Assembly (NCBI GenBank): GCA_902472315.1
Contig: CABRNM010000001.1
Location: 62,001 to 126,000 of the forward strand
Direction: 5' to 3'
Length of the DNA: 64,000 bases
Source of the DNA: an uncultured Collinsella sp.
Lineage (GTDB): Bacteria; Actinomycetota; Coriobacteriia; Coriobacteriales; Coriobacteriaceae
Each line of letters opens with the position of its first letter. Positions within the stretch are counted from its first letter, which is position 1. The translations under genes and the position numbers were made by a program. The notes below the pieces were generated by a model that worked only from the letters and a program-made list of their open reading frames with translations, was not told the DNA's origin and searched no databases. This document shows positions 10,860 to 19,658 of this stretch, in pieces.

Positions 10860-11864
10860 ATGTCCGACTATCAGGGAAAACGTTTCTCGGCTTCTCAGAT
10901 CCCCGATCCATCCAAGTCGGGATCGGCCCGCTCCATGCAGCAGGGTCGGGCATCCTCTCCTCAACAGGCTCGTGCGCCGCGCCCCGTAACGCCGACGTCC
11001 CATCGCCGTCAGGATACGCCGGCTGCGTATCGCCCCTCGTTATATGGCACGGCAAAGAAGCGGACCCGGACGACGAGGCAACCGAGCGGCGCTCCGTCCA
11101 GCTACACCGAGCCGCCGCGCAAGAAACGCCGCTCCATCATCCCCATTCTGCTCATCATCGTGGGCATCGGTCTGATTGTCGCCGCCGCCGCCATCTTTAT
11201 CAATGCTCAGATTGGCTATAAGCAGGCGAGCGATTCATACCAGAAAATCGAGAAGCAATATGTAAGCGATAAGGACGCCAGCGGCGTGCCGATTATCGAC
11301 TTCGATGCGCTTGCTCAGACAAACCCCGAGATTGTGGGTTGGATTTACGTGCCGGGAACCAACATCAACTATCCCGTGGTGCAGACCAACAACAACTCCA
11401 AATACCTCAACACGCTGTTCGACGGTACGGCCAATGCGTCCGGGGCCATTTTCCTGGATAGCGATGACACCGCGCCGGGAATGGTTGACCAGCAGACCAC
11501 GATCTACGGCCACCACATGAATGACGGGTCGATGTTCAACGTGATTTCGGACACCACCGACCAAGCGACATTCGATAGCATCGAGTACGTGTATTACATC
11601 ACGCGCGATGCAACGTATAAGCTGCGACCGCTGGCGACCAAGGTGGTCGAGGACACATATGCCAAGGCGCGCACGCCCAACTTTGAGGGCGATGACGGAC
11701 TGAAGAATTACTTGTCCGAGATGCTCGACGGTGCCTCGGCCGTGGCGAGCGATGCCACCGATCGTGCCGCTTCGGCAACCAAGGTCGTAACGCTTGTGAC
11801 TTGCCGTTCGCTGTCATTTAGCAATACGCGCGCAGTCATGGTGCTCACGCCGGTCGAGGAATAA
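10860..11864 (+). CDS. Class B sortase
   Basis: Membrane-anchored cysteine transpeptidase that would attach surface proteins to the cell wall. The first 90 residues are a basic, proline-rich cytoplasmic tail, followed by a membrane helix at about 95-117 (IIPILLIIVGIGLIVAAAAI). The extracellular domain has the class B features: the catalytic His in TIYGHHM, the Cys in TLVTC, and an Arg nine residues after it in SFSNTR. Class B enzymes recognise NPQTN-like signals in Firmicutes or act on pili, and coriobacterial substrates are less certain. The surface protein at 26023 with an LATTG signal is the only evident substrate candidate here, but it is not adjacent. The start is ATG after GGGAGAG. Confidence 0.9.
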   Translation: MSDYQGKRFSASQIPDPSKSGSARSMQQGRASSPQQARAPRPVTPTSHRRQDTPAAYRPSLYGTAKKRTRTTRQPSGAPSSYTEPPRKKRRSIIPILLIIVGIGLIVAAAAIFINAQIGYKQASDSYQKIEKQYVSDKDASGVPIIDFDALAQTNPEIVGWIYVPGTNINYPVVQTNNNSKYLNTLFDGTANASGAIFLDSDDTAPGMVDQQTTIYGHHMNDGSMFNVISDTTDQATFDSIEYVYYITRDATYKLRPLATKVVEDTYAKARTPNFEGDDGLKNYLSEMLDGASAVASDATDRAASATKVVTLVTCRSLSFSNTRAVMVLTPVEE

Positions 11865-11873
11865 GTTGTTCGA

Positions 11874-11912
11874 GAGTAGCTAAAAGAGCCCCGTCCCAAA
11901 TGAGCTACTCGA
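11874..11912 (+). repeat. Short hairpin between sortase and MoaE-like genes
   Basis: GAGTAGCT and AGCTACTC flank a loop containing GAGCCCCGTCCC. No T run follows, so it is probably not a terminator. Confidence 0.4.
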
Positions 11913-11933
11913 CGACAGTAAAAAGGAGAAATG

Positions 11934-12350
11934 ATGCTTGAGAATGGCAAATCGATGCCTTCGGTTGATGCTTGGCTGCGCGAAGCCAAGGTCGATGTTT
12001 CGGCGGCTGATTGCGGGATGTACCTGACACACAACGGCGTGGTGCGTGCGACGCCTAAGTCCGAGGTGCGTGGGGTCGAGACAAATGGTGTGGCGCCTGG
12101 ACATAAGGTGGGCGGCATGGTGTTCGGCTTCGATGCCGAAAAGGTGCAGGCCGCCATCGAGGCAACGCGCGCGATGCCGGGTATCGGCTATGTGCGCGTG
12201 TGGCTGGCGAGCGGCGAGCTTGCCGTGGGCGACGACATCATGCTTGTGCTCATTGGCGGGGACATTCGCCCGCATGTGGTCGACGCGCTGCAGAAGCTTG
12301 TCGGCACCATCAAAAATGAGTGTGTGAGCGAGGTCGAGCGCGAGGCGTAG
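11934..12350 (+). CDS. MoaE-like (molybdopterin synthase large-subunit fold) protein
   Basis: The C-terminal half resembles MoaE, which carries the active site of molybdopterin synthase: VRVWLASGELAVGDDIMLVL, then R...DALQKLVGTIKNEC, then a final glutamate-rich turn, matching the family pattern of a GEL/GD strand, a helix after HR and K-x(n)-K-E. The protein is only 138 residues, the HR pair reads IR, and no MoaD or other molybdenum cofactor gene lies nearby, so the activity is uncertain. ATG codons at 11931 and 11934 are both possible; the second has better spacing from GGAG at 11925-11928. Confidence 0.6.
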   Translation: MLENGKSMPSVDAWLREAKVDVSAADCGMYLTHNGVVRATPKSEVRGVETNGVAPGHKVGGMVFGFDAEKVQAAIEATRAMPGIGYVRVWLASGELAVGDDIMLVLIGGDIRPHVVDALQKLVGTIKNECVSEVEREA

Positions 12351-12386
12351 GGGCTTGCGTCGATAGAAGGGTCGTTTATAAAAATA

Positions 12387-12420
12387 CCCGCCGGTACGTG
12401 TGATACCGGCGGGCATTTTA
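12387..12420. terminator. Bidirectional terminator between convergent genes
   Basis: The 10-pair stem CCCGCCGGTA/TACCGGCGGG (12387-12396 with 12404-12413) is flanked by AAAAATA on the left and ATTTTA on the right, so it can end both the plus-strand MoaE-like gene and the minus-strand membrane gene. Confidence 0.85.
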
Positions 12421-12440
12421 CGTTTTGGGCGCGGTGGGCG

Positions 12441-13670
12441 CTACACGCGCGTCGCATCCTTGGGGCTCATGGTCATGCTCTGGAAGCGGTTCTCCATGTA
12501 GTCGTTATCGAAATACTTGCCGTAGAACTGCGCGACGGGAATATCCGGCTCCGTGCCGTTGACGCGCTGGTACCAGTAGTCGAGCGACTGTAGCGTCATG
12601 ACGCCGTCGACCAGCATAATGACGGTAAAGATGACGGTAGCCGAGTAGCGACTCCTCCACGGAATCATGTTGATGAGCTTGAGCAGCCTCGGCAGCAGCA
12701 GCTTGATCCAGATAAGGCCACCCAGGCCCCACAGGCAGGCAAAGCCCGTACAGGTGCGTCCGCCCGTAAGGACGGCGAGTGGGTCGGGCATGCCGAACAG
12801 TTTCATGTGCGAGTAGCTCCACGAGACCACGCCAAATGAGGTCTGCATAAACCAGCCCACGAACACCTCAAAGCTCGCGCCGAGCACAGCGCTTACCAGG
12901 AAAATGATGATGGGGTTCTTTTCATAGAAGCGGTTGAGCACCATGGTCATGAGTACGGCGCCAAAGCCATAGATGGGGCTGAAGGGACCAAACAGCATGC
13001 CGGCGCGGTCCTGGTAGACGCCTGGGTCGTCGACCGTCATATGCCAGATGTCCTCGGCGATCAGGCCGAGCACGCAGCAGACGAGGAATACCCAGAACAG
13101 GTTGAAGTAGTTGAGCTTGATGTAGCCCTCGCCGGTTTCATCGCGGCCGAGCATGCCCTCGGCGGCGGCGTCGCGGTCGAGCATCTCCTGCAGGCGGCGC
13201 TGCAGTTCGCGCTCCTGGCGAAGCGTAGGATCGACGGTGGCTGAAAGCGCGATGAGGATACCGAGCTGAATAGCGGGACGAAGCAAGAAGAGCCCGATAC
13301 CCTGGAGCATCACGTCGACCAAAAGCTCGACGACGGTGAATGCGATAAGGATATAGGACAGGCGGGCGGCGTTGCGGCGCTGGTTTTTGATAAGGTCCAG
13401 GCCAAAGATAATCAGGATGACGGCACTTGCCGCAGAGAGCATGATGCCGGCGACGATGAGTCCAACCGCGACGAGCGTGTTGTCGCCGAGCTTCGCGGCG
13501 GCGTTGCCGTTAATGAGCGCGGTGATGACCTGCCACATAAAGGTGCCGACCGAAGGGAGCGTGCACACGCCGGACAGGATGCACAGGACGGCGTACACCT
13601 TAATGATGAGCGGGATCTTCTTGACCTCCGTGGCGCTGGGGACGCTGGGGTCGAGTTCGTTTCGATCCAT
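12441..13670 (-). CDS. CmpB-type multi-span membrane protein (putative ABC transporter type IV family)
   Basis: Integral membrane protein of 409 residues. The N-terminal part has about four hydrophobic helices, then a charged segment (residues 155-190), and a C-terminal domain of about five helices. That domain carries the conserved stretch VYQDRAGMLFGPFSPIYGFG, typical of Pfam family ABC_trans_CmpB, whose biochemical role is not established despite the name. No ATPase gene adjoins it. It is transcribed away from purF; the start is ATG at 13670 after AAAGG. The function remains unknown. Confidence 0.75.
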   Translation of the reverse strand: MDRNELDPSVPSATEVKKIPLIIKVYAVLCILSGVCTLPSVGTFMWQVITALINGNAAAKLGDNTLVAVGLIVAGIMLSAASAVILIIFGLDLIKNQRRNAARLSYILIAFTVVELLVDVMLQGIGLFLLRPAIQLGILIALSATVDPTLRQERELQRRLQEMLDRDAAAEGMLGRDETGEGYIKLNYFNLFWVFLVCCVLGLIAEDIWHMTVDDPGVYQDRAGMLFGPFSPIYGFGAVLMTMVLNRFYEKNPIIIFLVSAVLGASFEVFVGWFMQTSFGVVSWSYSHMKLFGMPDPLAVLTGGRTCTGFACLWGLGGLIWIKLLLPRLLKLINMIPWRSRYSATVIFTVIMLVDGVMTLQSLDYWYQRVNGTEPDIPVAQFYGKYFDNDYMENRFQSMTMSPKDATRV

Positions 13671-13908
13671 ACAGAACCTTTCTCGCTTTGTTGTAGGTTA
13701 TAAGGATACGCCGCCGACCTGCCAAAAGACAGGACGAACGTCCCAATTGCAACTTTGTAATCCCCAACGGTGGACGCGGCGGCCATCTGGGAGCGCGGGC
13801 GCTGGCACTGGACAGACCGATAAAATGTTTGGCCGCAAAACGGATTATTAGCTCGGTGGGCTTTTAAAAAGCGCTGCTCATGCGCTGGGGAGCGCGTCGC
13901 GCCGTGCG
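13671..13908. other. Divergent intergenic region before purF
   Basis: It lies between the start of the CmpB-type gene and the purF promoter and must hold the promoter of the minus-strand gene. I see no strong hairpin or repeat, only a TAAAAT near 13821 that could be a -10 on the plus strand. Confidence 0.4.
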
Positions 13909-13914
13909 TATAAT
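13909..13914 (+). promoter_or_regulatory. purF promoter, -10 TATAAT
   Basis: A perfect TATAAT lies 42 bases before the purF start codon. The -35 position (TGGGGA) is a weak match. A transcription start near 13921 would give a short leader. Confidence 0.55.
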
Positions 13915-13955
13915 AAGGCGAGTAACGCCAAAATACGAGGCTCTGAGGGGATGCC

Positions 13956-15626
13956 ATGTCTCAAGAAACCATCCGCGCGGCCGAGCGTGCCGCGGGACAG
14001 GTGAACACCATGTCGACGTATGATCCGGACTCCGACCAGCTGCATGAGGAATGCGGCGTTTTTGGTGTCTGGGCGCCCGATCGCGACGTGGCTCGACTGA
14101 CGTACTTTGGCCTGCGTGCACTGCAGCACCGTGGCCAAGAATCGGCGGGAATCGCCGTGGGCGACGGCGGTACGGTTATGGTCCGCAAGGATCTGGGCCT
14201 GCTCGACCGCGTGTTCTCCAATGCCGACTTGTCGACGCTCTCCGGTCAGCTGGCCGTGGGTCACGTGCGCTACGGCACCGCCGGCGCCAAGAGCTGGGAA
14301 GCCTCTCAGCCGCACCTCTCTACCATCAATAGCGTCATTATCGCGCTTGCGCACAACGGCACTCTCGTCAACACCGATGAGCTGCGCCGCCAGCTGATCG
14401 AGCTGGGCGTGCCGTTCCTCTCCAACTCGGATTCCGAGGTCGCGACCAAACTCATCGGCTACTTTACTCAGCGTACAGGCCACCTGCGCGAGGGCATTCG
14501 CAAGACCATGGAGCTCGTGCGCGGCGGCTACGCCATGACGCTCATCAACGAGCAGGCGCTCTACGCATTCCGCGATCCGCACGGCATTCGCCCGCTCGTG
14601 CTGGGCAAGCTGGTGGACGAGGGCCTGGACCAGGCCGATGCCGCATCCGTTTCGCAGCTGCCGTCGCAGGACGGCGCCGCGACGGTCGACGCCACCAACC
14701 ATGTCACCCGCGCCGGCGGCTGGGTCGTCGCCTCCGAGACTTGTGCGCTCGACATTGTGGGCGCCGAGTACGTCCGCGACGTCCGTCCCGGTGAGATTTT
14801 GCGCATCAGCGCCGAGGGCCTTGTGTCCGAGCAGGGCGTGCCTGCCGCCGAAGAGCCTGCTAACTGCATCTTTGAGCAGGTCTACTTCGCTCGCCCCGAT
14901 TCCATCATGAACGGCAAGAGCGTCTACGCCTGCCGCTATGACATGGGTCGTCAGCTGGCACATGAGGAGCCCGTCGAGGCCGACCTGGTCATCGGCGTGC
15001 CCGACTCCGGCCTGCCGCCCGCGGAGGGGTATTCGCACGAGAGCGGTATTCCCTTTGGCGAGGGCCTTATCAAGAACCGCTACGTGGGCCGTACGTTTAT
15101 CGAGCCTACGCAGGAGTTGCGCGCCATGGGCGTGCGTATGAAGCTCAACCCGCTGCGCGACAACATCGAGGGCAAGCGCCTGGTCGTCATTGACGACTCC
15201 ATCGTCCGCGGCACCACCATGGTGCAGCTCGTCAAGATGCTGCGCAACGCCGGCGCCAAGGAGATTCACATTCGCATCAACTCGCCCGAGGTCATCTGGC
15301 CGTGCTTCTACGGTATCGATACCGACGTGCAGTCGCAGCTTATCAGCGCCAACAAGACGGTCGACGAGATTTGCGAGTATATCGGCGCCGATTCGCTGGC
15401 CTTCCTTTCGGTCGAGGGCCTGCTGAAGGTCATGCCCAAGGGCGGTTACTGCGATGCGTGCTTTACCGGACGCTACCCCGTGGCGATTCCCGAGAGCTTT
15501 GGCCGCGACAAGTTTATGGAGGGCTTTAAGCCCCGCAACCTGGACAAGCCGCTGCACTTTGACGACGACGCCGTGGTCGAGAAATACGACGACCGCAGCT
15601 GGGAAGAGGAGCACGGCGAGGCCTAA
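13956..15626 (+). CDS. purF: Amidophosphoribosyltransferase, iron-sulfur type
   Basis: Transfers glutamine nitrogen to PRPP, the committed step of purine synthesis. A short propeptide precedes the nucleophile Cys33 in EECGVFGVW, which must be exposed by cleavage. The glutaminase domain (LRALQHRGQESAGIA, GHVRYGT) is followed by a phosphoribosyltransferase domain with the PRPP loop VVIDDSIVRGTT. The Cys residues in NCIFE, PCFYGID and GYCDACFTG match the four ligands of the 4Fe-4S cluster of the Bacillus-type enzyme. The start is ATG 5 bases after GAGGGG. purM and purN follow; the 156-base gap holds a GGGACAGG-type hairpin that may attenuate or stabilise the transcript. Confidence 0.97.
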   Translation: MSQETIRAAERAAGQVNTMSTYDPDSDQLHEECGVFGVWAPDRDVARLTYFGLRALQHRGQESAGIAVGDGGTVMVRKDLGLLDRVFSNADLSTLSGQLAVGHVRYGTAGAKSWEASQPHLSTINSVIIALAHNGTLVNTDELRRQLIELGVPFLSNSDSEVATKLIGYFTQRTGHLREGIRKTMELVRGGYAMTLINEQALYAFRDPHGIRPLVLGKLVDEGLDQADAASVSQLPSQDGAATVDATNHVTRAGGWVVASETCALDIVGAEYVRDVRPGEILRISAEGLVSEQGVPAAEEPANCIFEQVYFARPDSIMNGKSVYACRYDMGRQLAHEEPVEADLVIGVPDSGLPPAEGYSHESGIPFGEGLIKNRYVGRTFIEPTQELRAMGVRMKLNPLRDNIEGKRLVVIDDSIVRGTTMVQLVKMLRNAGAKEIHIRINSPEVIWPCFYGIDTDVQSQLISANKTVDEICEYIGADSLAFLSVEGLLKVMPKGGYCDACFTGRYPVAIPESFGRDKFMEGFKPRNLDKPLHFDDDAVVEKYDDRSWEEEHGEA

Positions 15627-15665
15627 AACCTGCCATTTAGGGACAGGTTTATTTTGGTAGGTTTT
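15625..15665. repeat. GGGACAGG-core hairpin after purF
   Basis: Arms 15625-15635 and 15655-15665 pair (one mismatch) around a loop holding AGGGACAGG. The left arm includes part of the purF stop codon. The same sequence in reverse lies at 31353-31391 after pth. Confidence 0.65.
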
Positions 15666-15782
15666 ACCTGCTGTTTTGTTGATTGAGCGGCGCTCGTTGC
15701 TATGACGCGCGCCGAATCGAGGGCAACTATGAGCACCGTTTGGCGCCCGGGCGGCGGACGGTAGTGGGAGAGGAAGGCTCAG

Positions 15783-16886
15783 ATGAGCGACAGCAAGCAT
15801 GTGACGTATGAGGATGCCGGCGTCGATACCGCCGAGGGCGGCCGCGCCGTCGACGCGATTAAGCAAATGGTTAAGGACACCAACCGCCCCGAGGTCATCG
15901 GCGGTATCGGTGGCTTTGGTGGCCTGTTCTCGGCCGCCGCGCTTAAGGATATGGAAGACCCGATCCTGATCAGCGGTACCGACGGCGTGGGCACCAAGCT
16001 CGTGCTCGCCCAGATCATGGACCGTCACGAGACGGTGGGTCAGGACCTGGTCGCCATGTGCGTCAACGACATTTTGGCCTCGGGCGCCGAGCCGCTGTTC
16101 TTCCTGGACTACGTTGCCATCGGCCACATTGAGGCCGAGCACATGGCAAAGATCATTAAGGGCGTGGCCGATGGCTGCAAGCTCGCGGGCTGCGCGCTCG
16201 TGGGCGGCGAGATGGCCGAGCACCCCGGCGTCATGGCTCCTGCCGACTACGACCTCGCCGGCTTTACCGTGGGTGTCGTCGATCGTCCCAAGATGCTCGA
16301 CCCCGCGAACGTCCGCCCCGGCGACGTGATTCTGGGTCTGCCTTCCACCGGCGTGCACTCCAACGGCTACTCGCTCGTGCGTAAGGTCATCGGTGTTGAC
16401 GGCATCAAGCCGGGCACGCCCGAGGCCGCCGCTAAGGCCGAGGAGCTGAGCCGCCCGCTCGAGGAGCTCGGCGGTGCATCGCTGGCCGACGCTCTGCTGG
16501 CTCCCACGCGCATCTACGTCAAGCCGGTTCTTGAGCTGCTGCGCGGCGGCGCTCCGGTGCACGCTATCGCCCACATCACCGGCGGCGGTATCACCGAGAA
16601 CCTCAACCGCGCGCTTGCCGACGACGTCGACGCCGTGGTCACCCGTAACGGTGCCGAGATGGGCTGGGACGTTCCGCCCGTCATCACCTATGTGTCGCGC
16701 CAGGCCGAGCTCGCGCCCAACGAGGCGTGCAAGACCTTCAACATGGGCGTTGGCCTGTGCCTGATCGTTGCCCCCGAGGACGAGGCCGCGGTGACCGAGG
16801 CCCTGGTCGCGCTGGGCGAGAAGCCGTTCCGCGTGGGCGAGTGCGTCGAGGGTTCCGGTAAGGTCGTGTACTCCGATGAGCGCTAA
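15783..16886 (+). CDS. purM: Phosphoribosylformylglycinamidine cyclo-ligase (AIR synthetase)
   Basis: Closes the imidazole ring, converting FGAM to AIR with ATP. The 367-residue protein has the family order: TYEDAGVD at the N-terminus, the glycine-rich GGIGGFGGLF, the ATP/Mg site SGTDGVGTKL, VNDILASGAEPLFFLDY, GGEMAEHPG and STGVHSNGYSLVR. The start is ATG after AGAGGAAGG. The gene overlaps purN by 11 bases, so the two are translated together. Confidence 0.97.
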   Translation: MSDSKHVTYEDAGVDTAEGGRAVDAIKQMVKDTNRPEVIGGIGGFGGLFSAAALKDMEDPILISGTDGVGTKLVLAQIMDRHETVGQDLVAMCVNDILASGAEPLFFLDYVAIGHIEAEHMAKIIKGVADGCKLAGCALVGGEMAEHPGVMAPADYDLAGFTVGVVDRPKMLDPANVRPGDVILGLPSTGVHSNGYSLVRKVIGVDGIKPGTPEAAAKAEELSRPLEELGGASLADALLAPTRIYVKPVLELLRGGAPVHAIAHITGGGITENLNRALADDVDAVVTRNGAEMGWDVPPVITYVSRQAELAPNEACKTFNMGVGLCLIVAPEDEAAVTEALVALGEKPFRVGECVEGSGKVVYSDER

Positions 16887-17577
16887 CGAGCAGATGGCTG
16901 CCGCCGAGGGCCTGGACTTTGTACCCTATACCCGTCCGACCGGTACCGATACGGCTGAGCCGCTCAAGATCGGTGTGCTCATCAGCGGTTCCGGCACCAA
17001 CCTGCAGGCGCTGATCGACCTGATCGCCGCGGATAAGCTCAATGCCTCGATTGAGCTCGTGGTGTCGAGCCGTCCTTCGGCCAAGGGTCTGCAGCGTGCC
17101 GAGCGTGCGGGTATCCAGACGTTGACCCTTTCCAAGGATGTCTATGCCGACCCCATCGCGGCCGACGAGATCATCGCGCATGAGCTGCTTGAGCGCGGCT
17201 GCGAGTACGTGGTGATGGCTGGTTACATGCGCATGGTGCATACGCCGCTGCTGGCGGCGTTTCCCAACCGCGTGGTCAACTTGCATCCGGCGCTGCTGCC
17301 GAGCTTTACCGGCGCGCATGCGATCGACGATGCCTTTGCGCGCGGCGTCAAGGTAACCGGTGTGACCGTGCATTTTGCCAACGAGATCTACGACAACGGC
17401 CCCATCATCGCCCAGCGCGCGCTGGCTGTCGAGGAGGGCTGGGATGTTGACACGCTCGAGGAGCACATTCACGCGATTGAGCACGTGCTGTATCCCGAGG
17501 TAGTTCAGATGCTCGCCGACGGCCGCGTCCACGTGCTGGAGAGCGGCAAAGTGGCAATTGATGCACCCCGCGGCTAG
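16876..17577 (+). CDS. purN: Phosphoribosylglycinamide formyltransferase 1
   Basis: Transfers a formyl group from 10-formyl-THF to GAR. Motifs: VLISGSGTNLQALID (phosphate site), then NLHPALLPSFTGAHAIDDA with the catalytic Asn and His, and VHFANEIYDNGPIIAQ with the catalytic Asp. At 233 residues it has an N-terminal extension of about 30 residues (MSANEQMAAAEGLDFVPYT) that is not needed for the fold. The first in-frame ATG lies within the end of purM and gives the coupled overlap; a later start cannot be excluded. It is the last gene of purF-M-N here. Confidence 0.94.
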   Translation: MSANEQMAAAEGLDFVPYTRPTGTDTAEPLKIGVLISGSGTNLQALIDLIAADKLNASIELVVSSRPSAKGLQRAERAGIQTLTLSKDVYADPIAADEIIAHELLERGCEYVVMAGYMRMVHTPLLAAFPNRVVNLHPALLPSFTGAHAIDDAFARGVKVTGVTVHFANEIYDNGPIIAQRALAVEEGWDVDTLEEHIHAIEHVLYPEVVQMLADGRVHVLESGKVAIDAPRG

Positions 17578-17608
17578 CGGTGCACAGTACAATTTAGTTG
17601 AGTGGTCA

Positions 17609-17653
17609 GGGTGGTCATTGGCGCCAAGGTGCGTGTGACCACCTTTTGTTTTT
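17609..17653 (+). terminator. Terminator of purF-M-N
   Basis: A stem of about 9 pairs (17609-17617 with 17636-17644, one G-T pair) is followed by TTTTGTTTTT. It lies just after purN. Confidence 0.75.
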
Positions 17654-17656
17654 GGT

Positions 17657-17710
17657 AGTCACCTGCGACGTTCTTGAATGCCAAGTCGTTTAAGAACGTC
17701 GCAGGTGACT
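17657..17710. repeat. 19-bp perfect inverted repeat
   Basis: Arms 17657-17675 and 17692-17710 are perfect reverse complements with a 16-base loop and no T run. The right arm ends about 20 bases before the EIIA start codon, so the hairpin would sit in its leader. Confidence 0.7.
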
Positions 17711-17729
17711 AGGTGAGAGAGGTGAGCGC

Positions 17730-18194
17730 ATGGCGGATAGCGAAGCACTGTTTACGCCTGAGCTGGTGTTTTTTGATTGGGAGTGCGCGACGCCGGATGA
17801 GGTGTTTGCGCGGCTCGAGGGCGAGCTTGCACCGCGTGGCTACATTTCGTCCGGTTGGCTTGACGCCGTTCGCGCACGCGAGGACGCCTATCCCACGGGT
17901 CTTGCCATGCCAGCGGCCAACATCGCTATCCCACACACCGACCCGGGGTTTGTGGCTAAGCCCTATATCGCGGTGGTAAAAGCTGCTGCGCCCGTGACAT
18001 TCAATGCTATGGCGGGCATGGGCGCTCCCGTGCCGGCACAGATCATCATCAATCTGGGCATTGCCGAGCCGGGCGGCCAGGTCGAGGCCCTGCAAGCGCT
18101 CATGAATATCTTTATGGACGCCGACGCCGCAGCTGACGTGCTCGGCCAGACCACGTGCCAAGGCATGGTCGATGCCATCCGCCGTCACTTTTAG
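17730..18194 (+). CDS. Lone PTS EIIA component (fructose/galactitol type)
   Basis: Phosphocarrier domain of a sugar phosphotransferase system. The phosphorylated His is in NIAIPHTDP near residue 70, the sequence expected for the mannitol/fructose-type EIIA fold and closest by eye to galactitol EIIA. Length (154) is normal. No EIIB, EIIC, HPr or sugar enzyme is adjacent, so it either serves a permease elsewhere or has a regulatory role like PtsN. A start at 17730 gives MADSEALFTPELV after GAGAGGTGAGCGC. Confidence 0.85.
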   Translation: MADSEALFTPELVFFDWECATPDEVFARLEGELAPRGYISSGWLDAVRAREDAYPTGLAMPAANIAIPHTDPGFVAKPYIAVVKAAAPVTFNAMAGMGAPVPAQIIINLGIAEPGGQVEALQALMNIFMDADAAADVLGQTTCQGMVDAIRRHF

Positions 18195-18195
18195 G

Positions 18196-18313
18196 GCCGG
18201 CACTTGGGGCTATCCCTAACTGCCGGCAGAAAAGGAATGTCCCTAATTGCCAACAGCCAGAACAGCCCCCTTTGCACCAAAATGGTGCAGATTAACCTGT
18301 CCCCCATGCACCA
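18196..18313. repeat. Cluster of short inverted repeats with GGGACAGG-type core
   Basis: GCCGGCA (18196-18202) pairs with TGCCGGC (18221-18227) around GGGGCTATCCC. Further on, TGGTGCA (18283-18289) pairs with TGCACCA (18307-18313) around CCTGTCCCC, the reverse of the GGGGACAGG core seen elsewhere. A third TGCACCA lies at 18273-18279. These lie between the EIIA gene and the foldase gene. Confidence 0.55.
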
Positions 18314-18380
18314 GGTGTGTCGCGGGGGCCGCGTTGTGACACAATGGCGTTTGTTCGATTCGTGATGCGAAAGGCCAACT

Positions 18381-19604
18381 ATGGCAAACAAGAAAAAGAA
18401 CTCCGAGGCCGCGCCGACGCCCGAGCAGCAGGCTCGCGCTGCCTCCAGCTCTCGCAAGAAGCAGCGCAAGACGTACGTGTCTAAGACCGTCAAGATCGTC
18501 CTGGTGGTTATCGGCGTGCTGGCAATGCTGCTTTCCGTCTCGGCCATGGCATGCTCCGGCCTGATGTCGCAGACCGAAAGCACCAACTCGGGCTATAAGC
18601 TCACCGGCGGTGTGGCTGCCACTATCAACGGCACCAACCTCACTGAGGACACCGTGACCAAGCAGATCATGAGCATGCGCACGTCCTACGGCTACACCAA
18701 GGACAAGGACTGGGCACAGTACCTGGTCGACAACGACCTCACACCCAAGAAGTACCGCAAGCAGCTCATCGACTCCTACACGCAGCAGATTCTGCTTCAG
18801 CAGGCGCAGAAGGAAAACGGCGTGACGGTGTCGGACGAGGAGGTCGAGAAGGCATGGAAGGACGCGTGCAAGAGCGCGGGCGGTGCCAAGACCTTTAAGA
18901 AGACCCTTAAGACCTACGGCTACACCGAGGACACCTACAAGGATTCGCTCAAGGAGAGCCTGGCGCAGCAGAAGCTCAAGGATGCCGTGGCGCCCACCAG
19001 CAAGCCCAAGGGCAGCGAGATCGTCGATTACATCAACGAGAACCTGTCTAACTACAACGATGCCCGCCGCTCGTCGAACATCCTGATTAAGGTTGATTCC
19101 GACGCATCCGACGAGGACAAGGCCGCCGCCAAGGCCAAGGCACAGGAGTGCCTGGACAAGATTAACTCCGGCGAGCTGAGCTTTGAGGACGCCGTGGAGC
19201 AGTACTCCGACGATACCGGCTCCAAGGAGAAGAAGGGCGATGTGGGCTGGGATAAGCTCACTACCTTCGTCGACAGCTACCAGGCGGCGCTCGAGGGGCT
19301 CAACAAGGGCGACGTGAGCGACGTCGTCGAGTCGACCTATGGTTATCACATCATCAAGTGCACCGACTACTTCCATGTCGATAACCAGGTCGATGACATT
19401 AAGCAGGTGCCCAAGGACATTAAGAAGTACGTCTCCAACGTGGTGAAGACGCAGGCGGCAAGCACCGCGTACAGCGAGTGGCTGGAGCAGTACAAGAAGG
19501 ACGCCGACATCACCGTTAACCCCATGCCCAAAGACGTGCCGTACAACGTCAGCCTGAAGGGCGTCACCAAGAGTTCGACCGACGATTCGTCGACGACTGA
19601 GTAA
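18381..19604 (+). CDS. Extracytoplasmic parvulin-type peptidyl-prolyl isomerase (SurA/PrsA-like)
   Basis: Foldase for exported proteins. After a basic cytoplasmic start there is one hydrophobic segment at about 37-58 that ends in SAMACSG, which could be a lipoprotein cleavage site, although the -3 residue is not ideal, or a plain membrane anchor. A SurA_N-like helical region (residues 75-215) is followed by a rotamase domain (about 225-340: RRSSNILIKVD, FEDAVEQYSDD, GDVGWDKL, YGYHIIKCTD). The C-terminus is Ser/Thr/Asp-rich. Such foldases act outside the membrane and could help fold the large surface proteins of this genome. ATG start; YqeY follows after 54 bases. Confidence 0.85.
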   Translation: MANKKKNSEAAPTPEQQARAASSSRKKQRKTYVSKTVKIVLVVIGVLAMLLSVSAMACSGLMSQTESTNSGYKLTGGVAATINGTNLTEDTVTKQIMSMRTSYGYTKDKDWAQYLVDNDLTPKKYRKQLIDSYTQQILLQQAQKENGVTVSDEEVEKAWKDACKSAGGAKTFKKTLKTYGYTEDTYKDSLKESLAQQKLKDAVAPTSKPKGSEIVDYINENLSNYNDARRSSNILIKVDSDASDEDKAAAKAKAQECLDKINSGELSFEDAVEQYSDDTGSKEKKGDVGWDKLTTFVDSYQAALEGLNKGDVSDVVESTYGYHIIKCTDYFHVDNQVDDIKQVPKDIKKYVSNVVKTQAASTAYSEWLEQYKKDADITVNPMPKDVPYNVSLKGVTKSSTDDSSTTE

Positions 19605-19658
19605 TCATGGGGCGGCGCTCGCTCGAGTGTCGCCCACACTATTGAGGAGGATTTGCAG

